Below, piece by piece: positions 34,373 through 42,621 of a stretch of 64,000 bases of DNA. Within the stretch, counting starts at the first letter, position 1. The number at the start of each line of letters is the position of its first letter. This DNA comes from UBA5862 sp002408105. GTDB lineage: Bacteria > Pseudomonadota > Gammaproteobacteria > Pseudomonadales > UBA5862. A model generated the notes under the pieces. That model was not told the DNA's origin. It searched no databases and was given only the letters and a program-made list of their open reading frames with translations. The position numbers and the translations under genes were made by a program. The stretch spans positions 1-64,000 of the forward strand of contig JAXHVB010000111.1 in the NCBI GenBank assembly GCA_034189125.1. The letters are read 5' to 3'.

Positions 34373-36532
34373 CTAAAACTTGCCGTAGTAGCCTTCCTTG
34401 AGGGCATCAAACAAGTTGGCGGCGGTGTGCAGCTCGCCCTCATACTCCACTTCTTCGTTGCCCCTGACTTCCACCACGCTCCCATCGGCGAGGGTGAAAC
34501 GGTAGGTGGTGTTGGCCAGGTCAGTGTCCTTCACCAGCACCCCCTGGAACGCCTCAGGATTGAAGCGAAAGGTCGTGCAACCTTTGAGCCCTGCACCGTA
34601 CGCATCGGTGTAGAGGCCCTTGAATGCGTCGAACGGAAAGTCCGTTGGCACATTGACCGTTTTGGAGATGGACGAATCAATCCAGCGCTGGGCGGCGGCC
34701 TGAATGGCCACGTGTTCGCTGGGCTGGATGTCATCGGTGGTCACAAAATACTCGGGAAGCTGTTCCGCCGGCTTCTCTGCATCCGGCATGGCTGCGGCAT
34801 TGATGAGTGCGCGGTAGGCCAGCAGCTCAAACGAATACACCGAGACCTTTTCCTTGGTCTTGCGCCCCTCGCGAATGACATTGCGTGAATAGTGGTGGGC
34901 AAAGCTTGGCTCGATGCCATTGCTGGCGTTGTTGGCAAGCGACAAGGAAATCGTACCGGTCGGCGCAATCGAGCTGTGGTGGGTGAATCGGCACCCCACA
35001 GCAGCGATTTCGTCGACCAGCGCTGGATCGGCTTCGGCAACGCGCTGCATGTACCGACTGTACTTGGCGTGCAACACTCGCCCCGGGACCAGATCCCCCA
35101 CTGCGTAGCCATCCTGGGCTATTTCGGGCCGCTTGCGCAGCATTTCTCCGGTCACTGTAAACAATTCGTTCATGATGGGCGCGGGGCCTTTCTCACGCGC
35201 CAGGTCGAGGCCAGTCCGCCACCCGGTGAGCGCCAGTTCACGACTCACGTCCTCGGTGAATGCGACCGACTCGGACGACCCATAACGCATTCTCAACATT
35301 GTCAGGGTAGAACCAAGCCCCAGATAACCCATGCCATGGCGGCGCTTGCTGATAATTTCATGGCGTTGCTGGTCCAGAGGCAAGCCATTGATCTCGACCA
35401 CGTTGTCGAGCATCCGGGTAAAGACCGAAACCGCTTCGCGAAACCGCGCCCAATCGAACCGTGCGTGTTCGGTGAAGGGCTCCAATACAAACTTGGTGAG
35501 GTTCACTGACCCCAAAAGGCAAGACCCATAGGGTGGCAGCGGCTGCTCGCCACAGGGGTTGGTGGCGCGAATGTTCTCGCAGTACCAGTTGTTGTTCATG
35601 GCATTGACCTTGTCGATCAGGACAAAGCCAGGCTCAGCGAAATCATAGGTTGCATGCATGATTTCGTCCCACAGCTCGCGTGCCGGCAGGCTGCGGTACA
35701 CCTTGCATGCCACCAGGCCTTCATCGTTGACCACCAGCCCTTCGTGGGTCGGCCACTCCAGCCACAATACCCCTGGGTGGCTGTTCAAATCGGCGCCGAA
35801 CTCACTGACTTCTTCCTGTCGAATCGGGAACGCCAGCGGCCATTCGGCGTTGGACTGTACCGCGCGCATAAAGTCATCTGTGATCAGCAGCGAGAGGTTG
35901 AACTGGCGCAAGCGACCGTCTTCTCGCTTCGCCTGGATGAACTCGAGCACGTCTGGATGGCGCACGTCGAACGTGGCCATCTGTGCCCCTCGGCGCCCAC
36001 CAGCCGATGAAATGGTGAAGCACATGCGGTCGTAGATGTCCATGAACGAAAGCGGCCCCGACGTGTGGGCGCCGGCCCCAGAGACATAGGCACCGCGCGG
36101 ACGCAGCGTAGAAAAGTCGTACCCGATCCCACACCCCGCTTTCAAAGTGAGGCCGGCCTCATGGACCTTCGCCAAAATGTTGTCCATGGAGTCTTGAACG
36201 GTTCCAGAAACCGTACAGTTGATGGTCGAGGTGGCTGGTTTGTATGCCCAGGCGCCGGCATTTGACATGATGCGACCGGCGGGAATGCACCCTTGGCGCA
36301 GCGCCCACAGAAAGCGCTCCCGCCAGTGGTCAACTTGTTCGGCATCTGCTTCCACTTCAGCCAACGCCGCGGCCACCCGTTGGTAAGTGCCATCAACATC
36401 CAGGTCAACGACAGTGCCGTTCTTTTGCTTGAGGCGGTACTTTTTGTCCCAAATGTCGTGGGACGCGTCCTGCATGGGGATTTCCATTGCCGCTGGGGTG
36501 GTTGCGGATACGGCCGATAGCGTGGTGCTCAT
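34373..36532 (-). CDS. nrdJa: Class II (adenosylcobalamin-dependent) ribonucleotide reductase, catalytic subunit
   Basis: NrdJa (719 aa) reduces ribonucleotides using a radical generated from adenosylcobalamin, so it works with or without oxygen. Visible motifs are NCTV (first redox Cys), AGCGIGYDFSTLRPRG, SSAGGRRGAQMA, the radical-site block NPCGEQPLPPYGSC with the thiyl Cys and general-base Glu, and the SIAPTGTISLSL phosphate-binding loop. The C-terminal redox cysteines are missing here and occur in NrdJb instead. The ATG at 36532 follows AAGGAT; the frame is open 45 codons upstream, without support. The 384-bp region upstream holds an NrdR-box-like palindrome. Confidence 0.95.
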   Translation of the reverse strand: MSTTLSAVSATTPAAMEIPMQDASHDIWDKKYRLKQKNGTVVDLDVDGTYQRVAAALAEVEADAEQVDHWRERFLWALRQGCIPAGRIMSNAGAWAYKPATSTINCTVSGTVQDSMDNILAKVHEAGLTLKAGCGIGYDFSTLRPRGAYVSGAGAHTSGPLSFMDIYDRMCFTISSAGGRRGAQMATFDVRHPDVLEFIQAKREDGRLRQFNLSLLITDDFMRAVQSNAEWPLAFPIRQEEVSEFGADLNSHPGVLWLEWPTHEGLVVNDEGLVACKVYRSLPARELWDEIMHATYDFAEPGFVLIDKVNAMNNNWYCENIRATNPCGEQPLPPYGSCLLGSVNLTKFVLEPFTEHARFDWARFREAVSVFTRMLDNVVEINGLPLDQQRHEIISKRRHGMGYLGLGSTLTMLRMRYGSSESVAFTEDVSRELALTGWRTGLDLAREKGPAPIMNELFTVTGEMLRKRPEIAQDGYAVGDLVPGRVLHAKYSRYMQRVAEADPALVDEIAAVGCRFTHHSSIAPTGTISLSLANNASNGIEPSFAHHYSRNVIREGRKTKEKVSVYSFELLAYRALINAAAMPDAEKPAEQLPEYFVTTDDIQPSEHVAIQAAAQRWIDSSISKTVNVPTDFPFDAFKGLYTDAYGAGLKGCTTFRFNPEAFQGVLVKDTDLANTTYRFTLADGSVVEVRGNEEVEYEGELHTAANLFDALKEGYYGKF

Positions 36533-36573
36533 GGGGTCATCCTTTGCTGTTTTTCGCTGGCGGTTGGACGCAA

Positions 36574-36598
36574 CAAACCGGCCGGCGATGCCGGTTTG
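36574..36598 (-). other. Hairpin in the nrdJa leader
   Basis: CAAACCGGC (36574-36582) and GCCGGTTTG (36590-36598) form a perfect 9-bp stem with a 7-base loop, 42 bp upstream of the nrdJa start. No T tract follows. Confidence 0.55.
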
Positions 36599-36720
36599 CA
36601 CAGATGCAATGGCTGTACGCATGCAAGGTTCGGCGCCTCGGATCAAGGGGCCCGCCGATGGATTCACCTTACTACAGATCCAAAACGAAATACCACATGC
36701 TGTGCTACTTTTTTTTTATA

Positions 36721-36736
36721 ACACTATATATAGTGC
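36721..36736. promoter_or_regulatory. NrdR box upstream of nrdJa
   Basis: ACACTATATATAGTGC matches the NrdR consensus acaCwAtATaTwgtgt at nearly every position. NrdR represses ribonucleotide reductase genes in many bacteria, usually from two boxes about three helical turns apart. A weaker half-match, CACA-TGC-TGTG at 36694-36704, is centred about 30 bp away and may be the second box. The AT-rich box probably overlaps the -10 region. Confidence 0.8.
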
Positions 36737-36825
36737 TTTTCTGGAGCGCACCGAAGTCCCGCGTCAAACCACCAAGCGCCTCACTGTGGTGCGTATCAGG
36801 GCGCGGCGGGCATTGCACCCGCCCG

Positions 36826-36877
36826 GCCATGCCGGTAGATTGGCGCGCCTACAAGCGTGCCAATCTACCGGCATGGC
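36826..36877. repeat. 23-bp inverted repeat with 6-base loop
   Basis: Arms 36826-36848 and 36855-36877 are complementary over 23 positions with a single G-T mismatch; the loop is CTACAA. The arm core is CCATGCCGGTAGATTGGC. No T tract follows on either strand. It ends 39 bp before the flavin reductase start and about 90 bp from the NrdR box. It could be a strong RNA hairpin in the 5' leader, a protein-binding site, or a dispersed palindromic repeat. Confidence 0.8.
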
Positions 36878-36916
36878 TCGCGCAGGCCTTTCACACCCTG
36901 AACCCCTGGTTGAACG

Positions 36917-37666
36917 ATGCCATCACCACCGCGGACTGAAGCTGCCAGCACCAGCTGCCGATGCGAATGCAGCGTGCTGTCCCGTGAAACCCTCTCGGGC
37001 GGTGTCCTGCGCATTCGCCTGGCCCTGCCCCAACCTGCGTCCGTGGCGTTCGCGGCAGGGCAGTACCTGGTGGTCCATGCCGCCGACGGCGCTGCTGCAG
37101 CCTACTCCATCGCCAGCCCGCCACAGACCGCCGATTCGGTGATCGAGCTGCATGTGGGGCCACGGGGTCTCGACAGCGGCAACCTGGACCTGCTCATCAC
37201 CTCGGGCGACCGGCTGGACATCAGCCTGCCCTACGGCCGGTGCGCGCTGCAGGCGCCACCGACACAACCCACCCTGTTCGTCGCCGCGAGCACTGGCTTT
37301 GCGCAGATGAAAAGCATGCTCGAATTCTGTTTCGATGCGGGTTTGCAAGCGCCCCTCTACCTCTACTGGGGAGGAACCAGCGCGCAGGACCTCTACCTCC
37401 AGCACCTCCCCGAAGCTTGGTCGGCAGCGGTACCGGACTTTCACTTTATTCCCGTGGTGAGTGGTGCCGAACCCAACTGGACAGGGCGCACTGGAATGCT
37501 GCACAGTGCGATTCGGGCGGATTTTTCAAGCCTGGCAGGCTGTGGCCTCTACCTCAGTGGTTCACCGCAAATGGTGTACGGCACAGTGGACGGTCTCGGT
37601 GGCCTCGGGCTTGCCGAGGCCGACATCCACGCGGACGTGTTCGATTACGCCCCTCGGGACTCCTGA
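36917..37666 (+). CDS. NAD(P)H-flavin reductase (Fre/LuxG-like)
   Basis: A 249-residue ferredoxin-reductase-fold protein with the flavin motif A-Y-S-I-A-S (RxYSxAS type, with Ala in place of Arg), the SGDRLDISLPYGRCAL segment, the NAD motif VAASTGFAQMKSMLE, LYWGGTSAQDLYL and a C-terminal YLSGSPQMVYGTVDGL. This is the Fre/LuxG layout without an iron-sulfur domain. The first ~18 residues (cysteine-rich CRCECSVLS) are an extension related to the UbiB/AscD-type N-terminus. It is divergent from nrdJa; E. coli Fre can reduce flavins and, through them, cobalamin and the ribonucleotide reductase radical site, so a link with NrdJ is plausible but inferred. The ribosome site before ATG 36917 is weak. 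Confidence 0.82.
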   Translation: MPSPPRTEAASTSCRCECSVLSRETLSGGVLRIRLALPQPASVAFAAGQYLVVHAADGAAAAYSIASPPQTADSVIELHVGPRGLDSGNLDLLITSGDRLDISLPYGRCALQAPPTQPTLFVAASTGFAQMKSMLEFCFDAGLQAPLYLYWGGTSAQDLYLQHLPEAWSAAVPDFHFIPVVSGAEPNWTGRTGMLHSAIRADFSSLAGCGLYLSGSPQMVYGTVDGLGGLGLAEADIHADVFDYAPRDS

Positions 37667-37720
37667 GCGCCAGCACCCAGGTACGGGATCAACCGAATTG
37701 CAAATTGGAGACCTCGTCAC

Positions 37721-38386
37721 CTACCGGTAGCGGGTCGGGTCCTGCACACCGGCATCGGTAAAACCTATAGCGCGCAAGCGACAGCTGTCACAGCGGCCAC
37801 AGGCACGGCCTTGATCATCCGCCGTGTAGCAGGACACGGTTTCTCCGTAGTCCACCCCCAACTCCGTGCCGCGCTGAATGATCTCCGCTTTGGTCAGGTG
37901 TAGAAGCGGTGCTTCGACGCGGGGACCTGCACCGTCCACCCCTGCCCGCGTCCCGCAATCGATCAACTGCTGAAAGGCGTGCACGAATTCCGGCCGACAG
38001 TCGGGGTAACCTGAGTAGTCAACGGCATTGATGCCAAGAAAAATCGCCCGAGCACCAAGCACCTCCGCCCAAGCCAGGGCGTGGGCCAAGAACAGGATGT
38101 TGCGGGCCGGCACATAGGTCACTGGGATGCCAGCGCTGGGCGCCTCGGGCACTGCGATGGAGGGGTCGGTCAAGGCCGACCCCCCAAAGCCACCGAGATC
38201 GATTCGCAACACCCGGTGTTCAACTGCCCCGAGGCGCAGTGCCACCCTCCTTGCGGCATCCAACTCGGCCGCGTGGCGCTGGCCGTAGTCGAAGCTCAAC
38301 GCGTAGCAGCGGTACCCTTGTACCTGTGCCATCGCCAAGACGGTGGCCGAGTCCAATCCACCGGACACCATCACCACAGCGCTCAT
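37721..38386 (-). CDS. queC: 7-cyano-7-deazaguanine synthase
   Basis: QueC converts 7-carboxy-7-deazaguanine to preQ0 with ATP and ammonia in queuosine synthesis. The 221-residue protein has the PP-loop SGGLDS at residues 8-13, FDYGQRHAAEL, the VPARNILFL block, INAVDYSGYPDCRPEF and the zinc-site cysteines (SCYTADDQGRACGRCDSCRLR region). The ATG at 38386 follows GAGGG; the frame is open further upstream into queE. It is 17 bp downstream of queE. Confidence 0.96.
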   Translation of the reverse strand: MSAVVMVSGGLDSATVLAMAQVQGYRCYALSFDYGQRHAAELDAARRVALRLGAVEHRVLRIDLGGFGGSALTDPSIAVPEAPSAGIPVTYVPARNILFLAHALAWAEVLGARAIFLGINAVDYSGYPDCRPEFVHAFQQLIDCGTRAGVDGAGPRVEAPLLHLTKAEIIQRGTELGVDYGETVSCYTADDQGRACGRCDSCRLRAIGFTDAGVQDPTRYR

Positions 38387-38403
38387 TGGGTTGCCACCCT
38401 CGC

Positions 38404-39054
38404 TCACCGGCCCTGCACCTCGCCCCAGAGCAACTTGTGCAACTGCAGTTGCAGGCGCGCTCGCAGCCCGTCGGCAACCATCCATCCCGCGAGCTCCCTG
38501 GGCTCTAGTGCTTGCCAGACAGGGGAAAGCAGCACTGCTCCCACCCGATCAGACAACCTCCAGCGGTCCATTTGGAACCGTGCCCAATCGTAGTCCTGGC
38601 GGTCAGAGACCACGAACTTGACTTGGTCTTTCTGGGTCAGCACATCCATGTTTTCCCAGTGATTGCGGTGACTTTCCCCACTCCCGGGCGTTTTGAGGTC
38701 CATGACGATGCTGACCCGGGGGTCAATGTCCGCGCATGGCAGCGCCCCGCTGGTTTCCAGAGACACCCGATACCCATGGTCACAGAGGGCCCGCAACAAC
38801 CCGCGGCAGCTGGGCTGGGCCAATGGCTCCCCTCCCGTCACACAGACATACTCGGTCGGGTGGCGGGCAACGTCAGCAACAACGGCATTCAGGTCTCGGT
38901 GGTTGCCACCCGAAAAAGCATAAGCCGTGTCGCAATAGGTGCAGCGGAGCGGACACCCTGTCAGGCGCACAAACACCGTGGGACAGCCAGCCGATAGGCT
39001 TTCACCCTGGAGTGAAAAAAAAACCTCGGTGACCCGCACACGGCCGGTGATCAT
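38404..39054 (-). CDS. queE: 7-carboxy-7-deazaguanine synthase (radical SAM)
   Basis: QueE rearranges 6-carboxytetrahydropterin to 7-carboxy-7-deazaguanine. The 216-residue protein starts with MITGRVRVTEVFFSLQGES. It carries the radical-SAM cysteines 34, 38 and 41 (GCPLRCTYCDT), the TGGEPLAQ block and DLKTPGSGES. The ATG at 39054 was chosen because it gives the standard family start; the longer frame runs back into cpoB. It is the first of the queE-queC pair, downstream of the Tol-Pal operon. Confidence 0.96.
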   Translation of the reverse strand: MITGRVRVTEVFFSLQGESLSAGCPTVFVRLTGCPLRCTYCDTAYAFSGGNHRDLNAVVADVARHPTEYVCVTGGEPLAQPSCRGLLRALCDHGYRVSLETSGALPCADIDPRVSIVMDLKTPGSGESHRNHWENMDVLTQKDQVKFVVSDRQDYDWARFQMDRWRLSDRVGAVLLSPVWQALEPRELAGWMVADGLRARLQLQLHKLLWGEVQGR

Positions 39055-39073
39055 ACCCAGGGTGCTTGCCTCG

Positions 39074-39793
39074 TCAGCGTAGGTTGCGAAGGTACAACGC
39101 CGCCAACCGTGCGGCAGAATGGTCCGGGTAAATTTGCTGGGTTTTCTCCAGCACGGTCCGGGCCTGCTCGGCATCGCCCATCTTGTGGTAGGTCACGCCC
39201 AGTTTGTACATGGAGTCGGCGGTCTTGTTGTGGTCGGGAAATTCTGTGATCACCTGGGTGAAGGCGTCACGTGCAGCTTCAAGGTCGGACTCCAGCAGGT
39301 ACAGCTCGCCCAGCCAGTAATAAGCGTTGGCGCTAAAGGAACCCCGTGGGAAGCGGTTGAGGAACACCAAGAAGCCCTGCTTCGCGGCTTCAAAGTCCCG
39401 CGCCCGGACCTTCTCGTACGCCGCCTGATAATGGGCCGCCTCATCCGCCGACGAATCGGGCGCGGCAGCATCCGTCGGTGGCTCCGCCCGGGTCACAAGC
39501 GCTGGTGCCGAAGGGGCTTGCTGTGTCACTGGGACCTGCGCGTCTTCGAGCCGGTTCAGCCGACGGTCGAGGTCCAGGTAGTGGTCGCGCTGACGGCTCT
39601 TGAGCAAATCGATTTCGTGCGCCTGCTCCTCGACCTGGCCGCGAAGGGTCAACACTTCGGACTGCAACTGCTGCAATTGAAACAGCAGCTCTGCACCCAC
39701 CCCCCCTGCACCAGCGGCAGGAGTGGGTGCCTCGGCAACCGCGAATGGGGTTGCGAGCAGTACCGCCAGTCCGAATCCGCGCGCGATGCGCAT
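39074..39793 (-). CDS. cpoB: Cell division coordinator CpoB (YbgF), Tol-Pal system
   Basis: A 239-residue periplasmic protein: signal peptide of ~20 residues (AVA-E), an N-terminal coiled coil (LLFQLQQLQSEVLTLRGQVEE region, ~35-80), a linker rich in Ala, Pro and Thr, and three TPR-like repeats in the C-terminal half (AAHYQAAYEKVRARDFEAA, YWLGELYLLESDLEAA and YKLGVTYHKMGDAEQA). CpoB links peptidoglycan synthesis with outer-membrane constriction in E. coli. Its start ATG shares a base with the pal stop, so translation is coupled. Confidence 0.95.
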   Translation of the reverse strand: MRIARGFGLAVLLATPFAVAEAPTPAAGAGGVGAELLFQLQQLQSEVLTLRGQVEEQAHEIDLLKSRQRDHYLDLDRRLNRLEDAQVPVTQQAPSAPALVTRAEPPTDAAAPDSSADEAAHYQAAYEKVRARDFEAAKQGFLVFLNRFPRGSFSANAYYWLGELYLLESDLEAARDAFTQVITEFPDHNKTADSMYKLGVTYHKMGDAEQARTVLEKTQQIYPDHSAARLAALYLRNLR

Positions 39794-40374
39794 CAGTATT
39801 TCAGCTCCACGCGGCGGTTCTCTTCCCAGGCCGCTTCGGTGTGCGACGGATTGGCAGGCCGTTCCTCGCCATAGCTGACCACCCGTATGCGGCTGGCCGG
39901 CACCCCTTCCAGAAGCAACAGGTTGCGCACCGCTTTCGCACGGCGCTCGCCGAGCGCGAGGTTGTACTCACGGGTACCGCGCTCGTCGGTGTGCCCCTCA
40001 AGCAACAGGGTTTGGGTCGGGTTTGCAATCAGGTACCGGGCGTGTGCGAGCACCAGGTCACGAAACTCCGGCTGCAGGTTGTCGTCATCGAAACCAAAGT
40101 ACACCAGGGTGCCAAGCTCGGACAGATCGGGCAGGGTTGCGCTGCTGATGGCACCGTCGTCGCCAACCCCGAAACTTTCCGCACCAGCCCGGTCAGCTTC
40201 CTGTCCCGCAGCGCCGCTCTGATCGGCACCCTGCATGCCCTGGGCCTCAACTGCAGGCGGTAGCTGGTCTGTATCGGGTTCCGGCGCAACGCCACCGCGG
40301 CTTCCACAGCCTGCCAGCAGCGCAAACACGAGCGATAGGAACAGCGTGCGCAAAGGCGCGGTCATGGGCATCAT
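39793..40374 (-). CDS. pal: Peptidoglycan-associated lipoprotein Pal
   Basis: Pal anchors the outer membrane to peptidoglycan. The 193-residue precursor has a lipobox LLAGC with Cys23 as the lipidated residue, an Ala/Gln/Asp-rich linker, and a C-terminal OmpA-like domain: YFGFDDDNLQPEF, LLLEGHTDERGTREYNLALGERRAKAV and the ISYGEERP-type end. GGAGGAG precedes the ATG at 40374. It follows tolB by 41 bp. Confidence 0.97.
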   Translation of the reverse strand: MMPMTAPLRTLFLSLVFALLAGCGSRGGVAPEPDTDQLPPAVEAQGMQGADQSGAAGQEADRAGAESFGVGDDGAISSATLPDLSELGTLVYFGFDDDNLQPEFRDLVLAHARYLIANPTQTLLLEGHTDERGTREYNLALGERRAKAVRNLLLLEGVPASRIRVVSYGEERPANPSHTEAAWEENRRVELKY

Positions 40375-40415
40375 CGGACTCCTCCGGGTTGTGGTCTGTT
40401 GGTCAAGCGTGACGG

Positions 40416-41771
40416 CTAGGGTGTCAGTGGAGACCAGGCCGGCTCGCGAACGTCCCCGGTGCTCGACGGCAGTCGAAATTTGACTTTTCCGTCCACTGAA
40501 ACGGCCGCCAGTATACCGCGGCCGCGGCTTTGGGTGGCATAGAGCACCAGTTCTCCATTGGGCGCGACACTCGGTGACTCATCCAGGCTGGTGTCGGTTA
40601 AGACCCGCACGTTTCCGCGCTCCAGGTCTTGCACCGCGATGTGGAAGACGCCGTCGCGGCGGTGGACCATGACCACCGACCGCCCGTCGGGAAGCGGAAT
40701 CGGCCGGGCGTTGTAGTCACCCTGAAACGATACCCGCTGCACCCGACCCGAGGCCAGGTCGACCCGGTAGACTTGAGGGCGCCCGCCTCGTCCCGAAGTG
40801 AACAGAAGCGCGCGCCCATCGGGCGTAAACCGGGGTTCAGTATCAATGGCAAAGTGGTCCGTCACGCGGCGCAGTTGACGTGACTCGAGGTGCAGCAGGT
40901 AAATCTCTGGATTGCCGTCCTTCGACAGCACCATCGCCAGCTGCTTGCCATCCGGTGAGAAATCCGGCGCGCTGTTGATCCCGGGCCAGTGGGTCACCCG
41001 CTCGCGCACGCCAGAAGACAGTTCCTGCACGTAAATGGCCGGGGCGCCCGTTTCAAATGACACATAGGCGATGCGCTCCCCACCCGGGGCCCAGACCGGC
41101 GACATGATCGGCTCGACCGACTCCAGAATCACGCGTGCATTGTACCCATCGGCATCAGCCAAATTGAGCCGATAGCGCCGCTCATCGCCCACGCCAACTT
41201 CAGTGATGTACAAGATGCGGGTCGCGAAGATGCCTTCGATGCCGGTGATCTCCGCGTACACCTGGTCACTGATTCGGTGGGCCAGGTTGCGCAGCTGGGT
41301 CGCACTGGAGGTCAACACCTCTCCCCGCAGGCGCTTGCCCTGCAGCACACTGAACAACTCGTAGGTCACCCGCTGGCGTCCATCAACCGTGCCCTCGACC
41401 ACGCCGACCAACAAGTACTCCGCGCCGATCAAACGCCAATCCCGGTACACCACCTGGGTGGCGTTTTGGGGGCTGCTCAACATGTCTTCCGGCTCAATGG
41501 CGCGGAATCGACCACTGCGACGCAGGTTGTTGCGCACGATTTGCGCCACGTCCAAGCCATCGTCCATGGCGCCCGCGAAGGGGACCACCGCGATCGAAAC
41601 CGGCTGGTCGACACCTTCGGTGATTTCGATGGTCAGCATGTCCGCCGACAGGCCCTGTGCCAACAACACCAGGGCCCCGCCCAGCAGCGCTCGCAAGCGA
41701 AGCCATTGTCTCAACGTGCCGGACTGACCTCGGACCGTCTGTGTCCAACCCATGCGCCACCCTTTCAACAT
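40416..41771 (-). CDS. tolB: Tol-Pal system protein TolB
   Basis: TolB (451 aa) is the periplasmic Pal-binding component. After a signal peptide with an unusually long basic n-region (hydrophobic core ~28-40, cleavage near LSA-D) comes the N-terminal domain (VSIAVVPFAGAMDDG region) and then a six-bladed beta-propeller with WD/PD40-type repeats such as GGERIAYVSFETGAPAIYV and DGKQLAMVLSKDGNPEIYL. The ATG at 41771 was selected for its GAGGAG site eight bases upstream; ATGs at 41792 and 41753 are alternatives. Confidence 0.95.
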   Translation of the reverse strand: MLKGWRMGWTQTVRGQSGTLRQWLRLRALLGGALVLLAQGLSADMLTIEITEGVDQPVSIAVVPFAGAMDDGLDVAQIVRNNLRRSGRFRAIEPEDMLSSPQNATQVVYRDWRLIGAEYLLVGVVEGTVDGRQRVTYELFSVLQGKRLRGEVLTSSATQLRNLAHRISDQVYAEITGIEGIFATRILYITEVGVGDERRYRLNLADADGYNARVILESVEPIMSPVWAPGGERIAYVSFETGAPAIYVQELSSGVRERVTHWPGINSAPDFSPDGKQLAMVLSKDGNPEIYLLHLESRQLRRVTDHFAIDTEPRFTPDGRALLFTSGRGGRPQVYRVDLASGRVQRVSFQGDYNARPIPLPDGRSVVMVHRRDGVFHIAVQDLERGNVRVLTDTSLDESPSVAPNGELVLYATQSRGRGILAAVSVDGKVKFRLPSSTGDVREPAWSPLTP

Positions 41772-41856
41772 GTACCCACTCCTCAACTGCACAACCTACA
41801 TCGCTGCCCAAGGGCACGCCGCAACCCAAACCTATACGGACGCCGACTTCCGGGCA

Positions 41857-42621
41857 TCACTGCGGCAGGTCGTCTGGCCGGAACCGCAACCTCAACCGCC
41901 GAAAGTAACGGTCGAACAGGCGCGGGTCATCCGGCACCGCAAACCGCCCAACTTTCTGCACCGCACGCACGGCTGAGGCGTCAAACGCGATTGATTCGCT
42001 ACTTTGAACGACATCCACCTGAACCAGCTCACCACTCGGCACCAGTTGGATTTCCAACTCGACCTCCATCCCCCGGCGAGCATTCAAAGGGCGCGACCAG
42101 TTTTGTGTGATGTCTCGCGCGATCACGGCCTTGTACGAGGCCACCTCCGCGTTGTCAGGGCCGGACTGGCTCGCCTCGGGAACGGCCCGCAGGCTGTCGG
42201 CAAAGGCCTGCAACTGCTCGCGCCGCGCGGCATCCTCCGGCTCGGATTCGGGGTCCGGCACTGGTGGTGGCTCTGGGGCTTCTGCCTGTACAGGTGGTTC
42301 CACCGGCTCAGGCTTTGGCGCAGGCTTAGGTTTCGGTTTCGGTTTCGGTTTCGGTGCTGGTTTGGGCTTCGGCCTCGGCTGGGCTGGCGCCTCCGGCTGC
42401 GGGGCCGGTGTCGCCCGTGGCACCGGTGGGGCCTTGGGCGGTGGAGCCTCCACCACCAAGCGGGCCTGAACCACAGGGGTTGGCGCCACAGGCTTCAGGG
42501 GTGCAACCCGCGGTTGCACCACCAGCAGCAGCAGGATGGCGCCGTGCAGCGCCAGGGCTGCACAGGTTGGCCACCCGTACTGGCGCCAGCTGGCCCTGCG
42601 TTCAGTGCTCTCAGGGCGCAT
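41857..42621 (-). CDS. tolA: Tol-Pal system protein TolA, short form with Pro/Lys linker
   Basis: TolA bridges the TolQR motor and the outer membrane. This copy has 254 residues, against about 420 in E. coli. It has one membrane helix (~19-36), then a linker (~40-130) dominated by Pro, Lys, Ala and Glu with a run of Lys-Pro dipeptides at ~84-105, and the C-terminal TolA domain (DITQNWSRPLNARRGMEVELEI, ending in FRPDDLP). The long alanine/lysine helical domain of enterobacterial TolA is replaced by a stiff TonB-like polyproline linker. Its start overlaps the end of tolR by 11 bp. Confidence 0.93.
   Translation of the reverse strand: MRPESTERRASWRQYGWPTCAALALHGAILLLLVVQPRVAPLKPVAPTPVVQARLVVEAPPPKAPPVPRATPAPQPEAPAQPRPKPKPAPKPKPKPKPKPAPKPEPVEPPVQAEAPEPPPVPDPESEPEDAARREQLQAFADSLRAVPEASQSGPDNAEVASYKAVIARDITQNWSRPLNARRGMEVELEIQLVPSGELVQVDVVQSSESIAFDASAVRAVQKVGRFAVPDDPRLFDRYFRRLRLRFRPDDLPQ
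42329..42355 (-). repeat. Hexamer tandem repeat inside tolA
   Basis: The unit GGTTTC occurs 4.5 times in tandem (27 bp) and encodes the Lys-Pro dipeptides of the TolA linker on the minus strand. Changes by whole units would keep the reading frame and alter linker length. Confidence 0.85.

Larger units (their letters stand above)
36533..36916. other. Divergent control region between nrdJa and the flavin reductase gene
   Basis: This 384-bp region contains no gene that I can support. It holds, from the nrdJa side, a 9-bp hairpin in the leader (36574-36598), a locally AT-rich stretch with nine T (36708-36717) and an NrdR-like palindrome (36721-36736), a GGCGGG/CCCGCC hairpin (36805-36823) and a 23-bp inverted repeat (36826-36877). 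A 190-base nrdJa leader RNA is implied if transcription starts near the palindrome. Confidence 0.6.

Noticed and set aside
36533..36740. Cobalamin riboswitch upstream of the B12-dependent nrdJa
   Set aside because: The leader has hairpins but no recognisable B12 box on the minus strand, and the NrdR-like palindrome explains regulation better.
36387..37142. Open frame of 251 codons on the + strand covering the nrdJa start and the control region
   Set aside because: It crosses the NrdR box and the long inverted repeat and overlaps the fre gene in another frame; no coding support.
41277..42110. Open frame of 277 codons on the + strand over tolB and tolA
   Set aside because: Both Tol genes are certain on the minus strand; this frame has no ribosome site and no recognisable sequence.
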